64,000 nucleotides of DNA from NCBI GenBank assembly GCA_963700955.1, contig CAVOZH010000008.1, positions 310,001 to 374,000 on the forward strand. Reading direction: 5' to 3'. Under the pieces are notes generated by a model. It did not search any database. It saw only the letters and a program-made list of their open reading frames with translations, and had not been told where the DNA came from. The DNA comes from Nocardioides_C sp963700955 (GTDB lineage: Bacteria > Actinomycetota > Actinomycetes > Propionibacteriales > Nocardioidaceae). Made by a program: the position numbers and the translations under genes. Below, piece after piece: positions 53,947 to 61,571 of this stretch; within the stretch, counting starts at the first letter, position 1; the number at the start of each line of letters is the position of its first letter.

Positions 53947-54099
53947 CTATGTCAGGAAGGGCGTGGTGGTCGGAGCGATCGTGGTGCTGTCGACCGGAGC
54001 GGGGTGAACCGTCTCGAGGTGGCTGAACGCGATGGCTTGTTCGCCGTCGACGCTCGCGGGCTGTCCAGGCGCGGCCGAGTCCTTGCGGGTGGTGGTCAT
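53947..54099 (-). CDS. Candidate 50-residue peptide gene upstream of the amidohydrolase
   Basis: A short frame with a GAGGAA ribosome site 4 bases before its ATG, lying 36 bases before the amidohydrolase. The peptide has a mixed N-terminal half (TTTRKDSAAPGQPASVDGEQ) and a C-terminal Thr/Pro-rich end (STTIAPTTTPFLT). No homologue family is recognised. It could be a regulatory or leader peptide, or chance. The rest of the 354-base gap (53911-54264) holds no other supported gene. Confidence 0.35.
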   Translation of the reverse strand: MTTTRKDSAAPGQPASVDGEQAIAFSHLETVHPAPVDSTTIAPTTTPFLT

Positions 54100-54264
54100 C
54101 TGGTTCCTCGAGATCGATGGGAGGGTGCGTCCCCTGGGTGTCAGTACCGACGTGATGCCTGGTACCTCCGAGCCGGGACCAGTATGCGCGTCGTGGGCTG
54201 GCCAGACCCCCAAGACTCGCCAACTGACCAGCCGGCGACCTGCGGCCGCACACCACACAGGCAG

Positions 54265-55155
54265 TCAGGGCACCACGGGCGACTCGGAGGTGCTTCGCGT
54301 GGCGTTCGCCGTCGACGTCGAGGTCGAGGTCGACCGCTGGGCGGGGATCGCTTCGTCGACGCTCTCGGCCGATCCCCCTGACGCGGCCGCCTGCTCGCGG
54401 GCCAGGAACTGCCCGAGCTCTCCGATGGTGCTCATCAGCGGTGACGGGAACACGACGGTGGTGTTCTTGTCGACGCCGAGCTCGACCAGGGTCTGCAGGT
54501 TGCGCAGCTGCAACGCGAGCGGGTGAGCCATCATGATGTCCGAGGCATCGCCCAGCTTGGCCGCCGCGAGGTGCTCGCCCTCAGCGTTGATGATCTTGGC
54601 GCGCTTCTCCCGCTCCGCCTCCGCCTGACGGGCCATGGCTCGCTTCATGCTCTCGGGGAGCTGGATGTCCTTCAGCTCGACCAGGGTCACGTCGATGCCC
54701 CAGTCCGTGGTGGTGCGATCGAGGATGAGGCGGATGTCCTCGTTGATCCGGTCGGTCTTCGCGAGGATGTCGTCCAGGCTGTGCTGTCCCACCACGTTGC
54801 GGAGCGTGGTCTGGGCGATCTGGTTGATCGCGGCTTGGACGTTCTCGATGGCGATCACGGACTTCACCGCATCCACGACCCGGTAGTACGCGACGGCCGC
54901 TACGTCCACACTCACGTTGTCCTTGGTGATGATGCCCTGGGACTGGATCGGCATGGTGACGATTCGGAGGGACACCCGATGCAGCACGTCCACGACGGGA
55001 ATGATGATCCGCAGGCCCGGCTCGCGGGTCCCTTGCAGCCGCCCGAGCCGGAACAGGACACCTTTCTCGTACTGCTTCACGACCTTCAGCGCGAGCGCCA
55101 GGCCGACGAAGGCCAATATCAGTACGACGACCAGAACAACGACTCCGGCGCTCAT
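54265..55155 (-). CDS. SPFH/stomatin-like (slipin) membrane protein
   Basis: A 296-residue protein: an N-terminal helix (VVVLVVVLILAFVGLALAL), a Band-7/SPFH domain (KGVLFRLGRLQGTREPGLRI to VELKDIQLPESMKRAMARQ in parts) and a helical C-terminus ending in a Ser/Thr-rich tail. Similar proteins organise membrane microdomains and proteases. ATG at 55155 follows GAGAGGTAGG. A flotillin of the other SPFH branch lies 1.5 kb away on the opposite strand. Confidence 0.9.
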   Translation of the reverse strand: MSAGVVVLVVVLILAFVGLALALKVVKQYEKGVLFRLGRLQGTREPGLRIIIPVVDVLHRVSLRIVTMPIQSQGIITKDNVSVDVAAVAYYRVVDAVKSVIAIENVQAAINQIAQTTLRNVVGQHSLDDILAKTDRINEDIRLILDRTTTDWGIDVTLVELKDIQLPESMKRAMARQAEAEREKRAKIINAEGEHLAAAKLGDASDIMMAHPLALQLRNLQTLVELGVDKNTTVVFPSPLMSTIGELGQFLAREQAAASGGSAESVDEAIPAQRSTSTSTSTANATRSTSESPVVP

Positions 55156-55311
55156 CGTGACGCCTACCTCTCAACCGACCTAGAAGGAGTCCGGCGGAGG
55201 GCTTCTGATCGGTCCTTTTCCACGGTACTCCGCCGCGTGGGACGAGCGCGGGGACCTTCGCCCCTGTCCCTGGTCTACACCGGTCGCGTTCCCTGAAGGT
55301 GGAGGTGTGCG

Positions 55312-55641
55312 ATGGACCGGTTCCTGAGGTCTTGGGCAGTGGTGCTGCTGGTAGCGGTAGGTCTGCTCGTCGCCGGTTGTGCTGCGGGTGCCAACCCGGC
55401 CGAGGGGCAGGGGCCGAGCGCCGCGGGGTTCTGGCTCGGGTTGTGGCAGGGCCTGATCAGCCCGATCACGTTCTTGGTCTCGCTGTTCAACGACAACGTC
55501 AGCATCTACGAGGTGCACAACGACGGGAACTGGTACGACTTCGGGTTCATGCTCGGCGTCTCCATCGCCTTCTCGGGCGCCGGTCGATCCTCCGCGGCCG
55601 CGACATCGAGCCGCGGGAAGGCGCGTCGTTCGAAGGCCTGA
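55312..55641 (+). CDS. Small lipoprotein with conserved GFWLGLWQGLI motif
   Basis: A 109-residue predicted lipoprotein. Signal with LVAGC (lipobox Cys near residue 23), then GFWLGLWQGLISPITFLVSL, NDNVSIYEVHNDGNWYDFGF, and a hydrophobic stretch with a basic tail. The central motif recurs in small bacterial membrane-associated proteins of unknown role. ATG at 55312 has GGAGG 6 bases upstream. The N-terminal helix and lipobox place it at the outer leaflet. Confidence 0.75.
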   Translation: MDRFLRSWAVVLLVAVGLLVAGCAAGANPAEGQGPSAAGFWLGLWQGLISPITFLVSLFNDNVSIYEVHNDGNWYDFGFMLGVSIAFSGAGRSSAAATSSRGKARRSKA

Positions 55642-55672
55642 CGCGAGCACCGCCCGCCGCCCGCGGACGAGG

Positions 55673-56674
55673 TCACACCCGGAGACGGTAGGTCTCGTGG
55701 TGACCGATCACGGTCGCGCCAAGTCTCTCGTTGACCGCGATCATGTGGTGGTTCGTCGTGGCGTTCCAGGTGTCGGCCGCCGCCACCTCAGGGCGGTCGT
55801 GGCTGATCCAGCGCAGCATGTCGGCCTTCATCAGCAGTCCTAGCCTGTGTCCCCGATGTGCACGGACGACCGAGGTGTCCTCCTGGAACGCGATGGTCGG
55901 GAGGAACTCGTCCACGCACAGCATCGACTGGCCGGCCCACTCACCGGTCTTGCGGTGCCTGGCCATGACCCGGTAGACGCTCTGGCGCCGAGCGGCCATC
56001 GCCTGGTCGTAGGCCCGGACCCGATCGGCGTCCCAGTAGTCCTCCTCGCCTTCCGGGTCGTCCATCGGTGCGTCGTTGATGGCGGCGTGCAGGCTGACCA
56101 TGTCCTCGACCCGCTCCTCCGGAGTCGGGCCCACCTGATGGACGAGCTCATAGTCCGAGGCGTGCTCGAACGCCTCGTCGTAAAGGCGGTCCCAGAGACC
56201 GTGCGGGGCGCCGTGAACGTCGACACGGCGGATCGCGTTGACGCCGAGCCCCGCGCTGGAGAAGCCCATGGTCTCCAGTGCCGGGCCCCCGGAGTCTCCG
56301 CGCCAGGCGCCGGTGTAGACCTTCGTACGCCCCGCGGCCCGGGTCATCTCCAGCGCGGCGTCCATCAGCGCACGGCCGATGCCACGTCGGCGGACGCCCG
56401 GGTGGACGCTGCCGCGGAGGTGCGCCGCGTCGGTGTTGTCCTCGACGGGGTGGTGTGCCAGGCCGTGGCCCACGACCGCACCGTCCTCGCGGGCGATCCA
56501 CAGACCGGCGACCGGGCGACCGTTGGAGCCGAGCTGGAGCGACTTGAGCCTCGTCGGGCCGATAGGCCCGGGAATCGTCAGGCCCGCTGACTCGAGGGAG
56601 GCCCGGTCTACCGCGGCCATCTCCTCTGCGGTGTCGAGGTCGAGGTCCGTGGGGCTGATGCGTTCGATGTGCAC
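55673..56674 (-). CDS. Tandem-GNAT N-acetyltransferase
   Basis: A protein of about 333 residues with two GNAT halves. The first has the acetyl-CoA loop VHPGVRRRGIGRAL (about 90-103) and the second VVRAHRGHRLGLLMKADML (about 277-295). The layout resembles MshD-like tandem GNATs, in which only one half is catalytic. Acceptor unknown. GTG at 56674 is preferred to TTG at 56689 because GGGCGG precedes it. Divergent from leuA. Confidence 0.82.
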   Translation of the reverse strand: MHIERISPTDLDLDTAEEMAAVDRASLESAGLTIPGPIGPTRLKSLQLGSNGRPVAGLWIAREDGAVVGHGLAHHPVEDNTDAAHLRGSVHPGVRRRGIGRALMDAALEMTRAAGRTKVYTGAWRGDSGGPALETMGFSSAGLGVNAIRRVDVHGAPHGLWDRLYDEAFEHASDYELVHQVGPTPEERVEDMVSLHAAINDAPMDDPEGEEDYWDADRVRAYDQAMAARRQSVYRVMARHRKTGEWAGQSMLCVDEFLPTIAFQEDTSVVRAHRGHRLGLLMKADMLRWISHDRPEVAAADTWNATTNHHMIAVNERLGATVIGHHETYRLRV

Positions 56675-56741
56675 CCGCCCATTCAACACAGGCTGTCATC
56701 CCGTTTTCCGGTCCGGGGAAGCGCCTTCACCAGCAAGGGGT

Positions 56742-56747
56742 TAGTCT
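56742..56747 (+). promoter_or_regulatory. -10-like TAGTCT upstream of the leuA leader
   Basis: TAGTCT lies 9 bases before the leader ATG at 56757, so the leader peptide message would be nearly leaderless. No certain -35. Confidence 0.4.
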
Positions 56748-56756
56748 GGGTGCATC

Positions 56757-56804
56757 ATGTCGCGCCAGCTCCTCCTTCTTGGCTGCCGCAGCGAGGTTCG
56801 CTAA
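56757..56804 (+). CDS. Leucine leader peptide (15 residues, four Leu in a row)
   Basis: ATG at 56757 encodes MSRQLLLLGCRSEVR and a TAA stop. Four consecutive Leu codons (CTC CTC CTT CTT, 56769-56780) just before leuA are the hallmark of leucine-responsive attenuation. The peptide ends 73 bases before leuA, and its 3' end overlaps the 5' arm of the hairpin at 56786-56827. It is too short for standard gene finders. Confidence 0.78.
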   Translation: MSRQLLLLGCRSEVR

Positions 56805-56827
56805 CAGACCGGACCCCCTCGCTGCGG
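56786..56827 (+). promoter_or_regulatory. leuA attenuator hairpin
   Basis: CCGCAGCGAGG (56786-56796) is perfectly complementary to CCTCGCTGCGG (56817-56827), an 11-bp stem with a 20-base loop. The 5' arm begins 5 bases after the Leu codons, so a ribosome stalled for charged tRNA-Leu would cover it and open the stem. No T-run follows, so control may be by termination without a U-tract or by another mechanism. Function is inferred. Confidence 0.7.
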
Positions 56828-56877
56828 AGTTCGTCGTTGCATCCGGACCACGACACCAGACCCGAAGCGAGTTCCCG

Positions 56878-58590
56878 ATGACCAGCCCCCAGCAGAACCC
56901 CCAGCAGCCCAGCGGCATGCCGTTCACCCGCTACGCGCCCTTCCCGGCCGTCGACGTACCCGACCGCACCTGGCCGGACCGACGGATCACCAAGGCCCCG
57001 CGCTGGTGCGCGGTCGACCTGCGTGACGGCAACCAGGCGCTGATCGACCCGATGACACCGGCGCGCAAGAAGAAGATGTTCCAGCTCCTCGTCGACATGG
57101 GCTACAAGGAGATCGAGGTCGGCTTCCCCGCGGCGTCGCAGACCGACTACGACTTCGTGCGCATGCTGATCGAGGAGGACCTGATCCCCGACGACGTGGT
57201 GATCCAGGTCCTGACCCAGGCGAGAGAGCACCTGATCGAGCGGACGTACGAGTCGATCCGCGGCGCGAAGCAGGCGATCGTCCATCTGTACAACTCGACC
57301 TCGACCCTCCAGCGCCGGGTGGTCTTCGGTCTGGACATGGACGGCATCGTCGACATCGCGGTCAGCGGCGCCCGGCTGTGCCGGAAGTTCGAGGAGGGCA
57401 TCCCGGAGACCACCGTCTTCTACGAGTACTCCCCGGAGTCCTACACCGGCACCGAGCTCGAGTTCGCCGCACGGATCTGCAACGAGGTGCTCGACGTCTT
57501 CGAGCCCACGCCGGAGAAGCCGGTGATCATCAACCTGCCGGCGACCGTCGAGATGGCGACCCCGAACATCTACGCCGACTCGATCGAGTGGATGAACCGT
57601 CACCTGAACCACCGCGAGAACGTCGTACTCTCGCTGCACCCTCACAACGACCGCGGTACGGCGGTCGCGGCCGCCGAGCTGGGCTACCAGGCCGGGGCCG
57701 ACCGGATCGAGGGCTGCCTCTTCGGCAACGGCGAGCGCACCGGCAACGTGTGCCTGGTGACCCTGGGCCTGAACCTCTTCACGCAGGGCGTCGACCCGCA
57801 GATCGACTTCTCCGACATCGACGAGGTCCGTCGCACGGTCGAGTACTGCAACCAGCTGCCCGTGCACGAGCGGCATCCCTACGGCGGCGACCTGGTCTAC
57901 ACGGCCTTCTCGGGGTCTCACCAGGACGCGATCAAGAAGGGCTTCGAGGCATTGGAGCGCGACGCGGCGGTCGCGGGCGGCCCGGTCGACGAGCAGCCGT
58001 GGGCGGTGCCTTACCTGCCGATCGACCCGAAGGACGTCGGGCGCAGCTACGAGGCCGTGATCCGGGTGAACAGCCAGTCCGGCAAGGGCGGCGTCGCCTA
58101 CATCATGAAGTCGGAGCACAAGCTGGACCTGCCGCGACGGCTGCAGATCGAGTTCAGTCGGGTCATCCAGGAGCACACCGACGACGAGGGCGGCGAGATG
58201 TCGCCCGAGGCGATCTGGACCGACTTCCACGCCGAGTACCTCGCCCGTGAGACGCCGCTGAAGCTCAACTCCGTGCACACGTCATCGGCCGCGGGGGAGA
58301 AGGACGCCCTCACCGTGAACGTGTACGTCAACGGCGAGATACGGACCCTCGAGGGCAGCGGCAACGGCCCGATCGCGGCGTTCGTCAATGCGCTCAACGG
58401 GCTCGACGAGGGGTTCGACGTACGCGTGCTCGACTATGCCGAACACGCGCTGTCCTCAGGTGGCGACGCGATCGCGGCGGCCTACGTGGAGTGCGCGGTC
58501 GGCGGCCAGGTCCTGTGGGGAGTCGGCCTGGACCCGAACATCGTCACAGCCTCGCTGAAGGCCGTCATCTCCGCGGTCAACCGCAGTTGA
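56878..58590 (+). CDS. leuA: 2-isopropylmalate synthase LeuA (type I, long actinobacterial form)
   Basis: First committed enzyme of leucine synthesis: 2-ketoisovalerate plus acetyl-CoA to 2-isopropylmalate. The 570-residue protein has a DRE-TIM barrel (DLRDGNQALIDPMT, IEVGFPAASQTDYDFVR, SLHPHNDRGTAVAAAELG) and the C-terminal allosteric domain for leucine feedback (VNVYVNGEIRTLEGSGNGPI in part, YVECAVGGQVLWGVG). ATG at 56878 follows the leader; a longer frame upstream would read through the attenuator. Expression is likely to be attenuated by the upstream leader. Confidence 0.95.
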   Translation: MTSPQQNPQQPSGMPFTRYAPFPAVDVPDRTWPDRRITKAPRWCAVDLRDGNQALIDPMTPARKKKMFQLLVDMGYKEIEVGFPAASQTDYDFVRMLIEEDLIPDDVVIQVLTQAREHLIERTYESIRGAKQAIVHLYNSTSTLQRRVVFGLDMDGIVDIAVSGARLCRKFEEGIPETTVFYEYSPESYTGTELEFAARICNEVLDVFEPTPEKPVIINLPATVEMATPNIYADSIEWMNRHLNHRENVVLSLHPHNDRGTAVAAAELGYQAGADRIEGCLFGNGERTGNVCLVTLGLNLFTQGVDPQIDFSDIDEVRRTVEYCNQLPVHERHPYGGDLVYTAFSGSHQDAIKKGFEALERDAAVAGGPVDEQPWAVPYLPIDPKDVGRSYEAVIRVNSQSGKGGVAYIMKSEHKLDLPRRLQIEFSRVIQEHTDDEGGEMSPEAIWTDFHAEYLARETPLKLNSVHTSSAAGEKDALTVNVYVNGEIRTLEGSGNGPIAAFVNALNGLDEGFDVRVLDYAEHALSSGGDAIAAAYVECAVGGQVLWGVGLDPNIVTASLKAVISAVNRS

Positions 58591-58856
58591 GCGCTGTCAC
58601 CTCGGTGTCGGGTCGCGTCATGTCGCGTATCGCCTGAAAGAAGCCCCCCGGCCAGAAGTTCTGGGGGTGAGACCGTGGGGCAGGCGAGTCTTCTCGGGTC
58701 TGCGACGACCCGGTCCCAGTTCACGTACCAGTTCGCGGCGCCGTCGAGGAGCATGACCAGGGCCGCGAGCGCCCACTTCCCCCACCGAGGAAGCCGGCCG
58801 GTCCTGCGATGCCAGTGGTGACCTGGCGTCGCCAGGTGTCGCCAGGCCACCACGGG
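58591..58856. other. Intergenic region after leuA; weak minus-strand frame
   Basis: A minus-strand frame at 58482-58853 contains one hydrophobic segment (WGKWALAALVMLLDGAANW) but overlaps the leuA 3' end by 109 bases, has no recognised domain and no strong ribosome site. Not called as a gene. No other supported gene in this stretch. Confidence 0.35.
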
Positions 58857-59777
58857 TCAGCGGCCGTGGTGACGCGCCCGGTGGCGCCGGTGATGAGCCG
58901 GGCGGTGGTGGCGAACCCTGTGGTGCCGGTGGTGAGCCACGTGGTGCCGGCGGTGGTGGGCGTGGTGGCGAACCCTGTGGTGCCGGCGGTGGTGAGCCCG
59001 GTGGTGAGCCCGGTGGTGCCGGCGGTGGGGGGCGGCGTGGTGACGGACCTTCTGGTGCCGGTGGTGAGCCCGGTGGTGAGCCCTGTGATGAGCCCGGTGG
59101 TGCTTACGGTGATGCCGCTTGTGCCTGATCTTGTGAGTGGACTGCACGGTGCTGTGTCGCTCGTACCAGCTGGTGCTCTTTCGTGCTGCGGCCCGCGTCA
59201 ATGAGATGTGCATGTGGGTGCGGTGTCGCAGGGCCGCCGAGCAACGCTTGAGACTCCGGCAACCGGCGTTCAGATAACGGCTCGTCCTGTAGTGGTGCGT
59301 CGCGGAGTAGATGTGGTCGTTCCAGATGACGTACATGATGCCCATGCGTCGCGCCAGCGCGTCCCTGTGCCCGAAGCGGTCGGACTTGCGAAGCCGGTGC
59401 AGGAAGTCGCCGGCGTAATGGCGGTCTCGCCGGGAGCTGGCGTTGAGTGCCCAGTCGAACGCGCGCCCCTCCTTGTGCTCGGACACGCCGCTGGCGGCGC
59501 ACGAGCGCGAGATACCGAGGGAGCCCGAACCCTTGTAGTGGCGCATCAGGTAGTTCGCCAGCATCACGGTGCCGGGCTTGGGCTTGGGGCTGCACCTCGT
59601 CTGCGGCCGGTAGTTCGGGAACCCCTCGATACGAGCGTCCGCCACGCTTGCGCCGGCAGGCATCAAGGCCAGCGCGATGACCGTGGTGACCATGCAGAGA
59701 GAGATCTTGAACAGGGTCTTCTTCGTGGGTGCGTGAGCACGTGATTGGTGCATGAGTAATCCCAGGACGGTTGACAT
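58857..59777 (-). CDS. Secreted M15-like peptidase domain with a His/Arg-repeat tail
   Basis: A 306-residue secreted protein. An N-terminal signal (KISLCMVTTVIALALMPAG) is followed by an M15/VanY-like domain: SEHKEGRAFDWAL (zinc His and Asp of SxHxxGxAxD), GIMYVIWNDHIYS and RTHMHISLT with the third zinc His. The last 90 or so residues are almost only His, Arg and Ala (HHRAHHRAHHRAHH units), a probable metal- or polyanion-binding tail. M15 enzymes cleave peptidoglycan peptides. ATG at 59777; ATG at 59753 would shorten the signal by eight residues. The upstream 120 bases carry no recognised riboswitch. Confidence 0.75.
   Translation of the reverse strand: MSTVLGLLMHQSRAHAPTKKTLFKISLCMVTTVIALALMPAGASVADARIEGFPNYRPQTRCSPKPKPGTVMLANYLMRHYKGSGSLGISRSCAASGVSEHKEGRAFDWALNASSRRDRHYAGDFLHRLRKSDRFGHRDALARRMGIMYVIWNDHIYSATHHYRTSRYLNAGCRSLKRCSAALRHRTHMHISLTRAAARKSTSWYERHSTVQSTHKIRHKRHHRKHHRAHHRAHHRAHHRHQKVRHHAAPHRRHHRAHHRAHHRRHHRVRHHAHHRRHHVAHHRHHRVRHHRPAHHRRHRARHHGR
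58865..59110 (-). repeat. Coding tandem repeat of the His/Arg tail
   Basis: On the plus strand, imperfect units around ggtggtgagccc recur through this segment. They encode the HHRA-type repeats of the M15-like protein. Irregular spacing and several near-identical blocks (gtggtgagcccggtggtgagcc near 58989-59010 and 59061-59082 in part) suggest slippage expansion. Confidence 0.7.
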
Positions 59778-60037
59778 GCCGCGCGGAGCGCGACCTTTTT
59801 CCGTGGCGGGGAATCCCTTCCGTCCCGAGTAAACGAAAAGTAAAACCGCCGGCCGGGAGCATATGTCGATGTCCTGAGCGTTGTTATGACTTCTGCGTTA
59901 CTTCACCATCTGCCGGAAATGACCGATAAGATCCTTGCCCCTCGTGGACGCGGCTCGAGCCGTCGCCCGCTCTGCGTGTGGTCGTTCAAGAGGCCGCGGT
60001 GGGGTCCCGCAGTGGCGCGCCGAGCGGTTCGGTGCCT

Positions 60038-60820
60038 TCAGGCCGGCAGCTTGCCGTCTCCCCGGGGAGTGCCCGGCCCGTGACGGACGGTGCCCGTGCA
60101 CGACTTCCAGTGCGGGCCGGCGAACTCCGGGAAGCGGGCGACGAGCTCATCGGCGGGAAGCGTGGCCCGCTCGAGTACCGGCTTGGCGAACCGCATCCGC
60201 TCGCCTCGGATCTCGTAGGTGCGCCGGGTCACCTGGAAACGCTTCCCGTCCTCGGTCTGCGCCGCCATGGACAGGACCATGCGCCCGTCGTGAGTGCACC
60301 CTGCACCCTGGGGGTAGATCACGCCACCACCCTCGACGATGAAAGTCCCGTCCTTGAACCCCGGAACGTGGACCGGACGGAGCTGCCCGCCGGCGAGCGT
60401 GAACATCTGCGCCAGCACGGAGTCGACCGCCGCCTTGGTGTCGACGACGATCTGGGCACCAGGCCGGTGCCCGAGATGGGGAAGGCCGACGATCTGTGCT
60501 CGCAAGCCCTTCAGCGGTGCGGCGTTCGGGATCAGGTGCGTGGAGTACGTCGAGCCCCCTTGCACCCGCACAGCGACAAAGGCCCGACAGGGCTTGGCCG
60601 CCCCTGGCCGCGACGCGACCGCGACCTTGTCGAGCCGCCCGTCACCGCTCACGTCCACCCGCAAGTGCGACCTGTCGAGCGCCCGACGTACCACCGCCTC
60701 CTCGCGCGGGCAGTCACCGGAGGTGACGAAGCCGGTCGCCTGCATGGTCGAACCGCAGGCCGGCGAAGCCATGGCTCCGGCGACAAGGGCTGCCGCGGCC
60801 AGAACACTCTTGAGACGCAT
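60038..60820 (-). CDS. Secreted protein with one FG-GAP/VCBS-like motif
   Basis: A 260-residue exported protein (KSVLAAAALVAGAMASPAC signal region). After the signal a calcium-loop-like VDVSGDGRLDKVAVASRPG (about 50-68) resembles FG-GAP/VCBS repeats, then QIVVDTKAAVDSVLAQMFTL and a C-terminal domain with Cys in GAGCTHDGRM and KSCTGTVRH. The lipobox is poor (Pro-Ala-Cys), so lipidation is uncertain. ATG at 60820 follows GGGGAG. Function unknown. Confidence 0.7.
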   Translation of the reverse strand: MRLKSVLAAAALVAGAMASPACGSTMQATGFVTSGDCPREEAVVRRALDRSHLRVDVSGDGRLDKVAVASRPGAAKPCRAFVAVRVQGGSTYSTHLIPNAAPLKGLRAQIVGLPHLGHRPGAQIVVDTKAAVDSVLAQMFTLAGGQLRPVHVPGFKDGTFIVEGGGVIYPQGAGCTHDGRMVLSMAAQTEDGKRFQVTRRTYEIRGERMRFAKPVLERATLPADELVARFPEFAGPHWKSCTGTVRHGPGTPRGDGKLPA

Positions 60821-61144
60821 CAGCTGACTCCCCGCGACGATGGCTGGCACGAGGGCGCCTCGCGCACCACCGTGAACCATCGTCACACTTCCCGGGTGCA
60901 CGGGCAGGGTGTTCACCCAGAGCCGCTGAGATTCCTGGTCCTTCGTCTCCGCACACCGAGGCACTCCACACAATGCGGACACCCGGTCCAGGCATCCACC
61001 GGATCCGCGGAGAGCAATCGGTGCGTGTACCCGTTGTGCTCCATCGGCGGCTCGACGCCGTCGAGCACGGCTTGGAGAGCCAGAGCGGCCAGCGACTCAG
61101 AGCTCGCCCGACGACAATAGGGAACGACGGGCTGACCCGCAGCC
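60821..61144. other. Intergenic region, no gene seen
   Basis: About 324 bases between divergent genes 60038-60820 and 61145-61552. Short frames on both strands look like non-coding translation. No hairpin or operator was recognised. Confidence 0.5.
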
Positions 61145-61552
61145 ATGTCGAGTCGACGGGAGACTCTGGTGGAGGATCTGAGCCGCCGTACCGCGCAGGA
61201 AGTGCTCGACGACCACTTGAACCTTGCGAACGACTGCGGTGACTCCGCACTCGCTCGCGTCCTCGACGAGGACCTCCGGCGCAATGTCTCGGAGGACATC
61301 GTCGTTCTCATCAACCGAGGCACCTTCCGGGGCCATGAGGGGGTGAGGCAGCTCGCTCAGATGCTCGCCGACGAGCTGCCGGAGCACCAGGCTTTCCGGT
61401 ACACCTACGTGGCCGTCGAGGAGCGCGTCGGACTCTTGGAGTGGACGTACGAGGACTCCGTCGTCCGGATCCGGGACGGGGTCGACTCGTACTTGATCGA
61501 GGAAGGCAAGATCGTGGCCCAGACGATCCACTACACGCTCGAGCAGAGGTAA
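61145..61552 (+). CDS. NTF2/SnoaL-like small protein
   Basis: A 135-residue soluble protein with an NTF2-like fold: EVLDDHLNLANDCGDSALAR (about 18-37), NVSEDIVVLINRGTFRGHEG (about 47-66), FRYTYVAVEERVGLLEWTYE and GVDSYLIEEGKIVAQTIHYT. The last segment, ending in a Gly-Lys-Ile-x-x-x-x-x-H pattern, is typical of SnoaL-like polyketide-cyclase/isomerase domains. ATG at 61145; GTG at 61169 with a GGGAG site is a plausible alternative. Substrate unknown. Confidence 0.72.
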   Translation: MSSRRETLVEDLSRRTAQEVLDDHLNLANDCGDSALARVLDEDLRRNVSEDIVVLINRGTFRGHEGVRQLAQMLADELPEHQAFRYTYVAVEERVGLLEWTYEDSVVRIRDGVDSYLIEEGKIVAQTIHYTLEQR

Positions 61553-61571
61553 GCCGCGACGTCCTCAGCCC

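Noticed and set aside
58482..58853. Minus-strand frame overlapping the leuA 3' end
   Set aside because: Overlaps a certain gene by 109 bases and lacks a family or ribosome site.
58865..59110. Repeats that could be mistaken for a CRISPR array
   Set aside because: Units are short, in frame, and encode the His/Arg tail; there are no unique spacers or cas genes.
59778..59900. Possible ydaO/yuaA-type riboswitch before the secreted M15-like gene
   Set aside because: Such genes in actinobacteria sometimes have this element, but I could not find the conserved core motifs here.
60913..61323. Short frames on both strands around 61 kb
   Set aside because: Composition resembles non-coding translation; only the NTF2-like frame has a recognisable fold.
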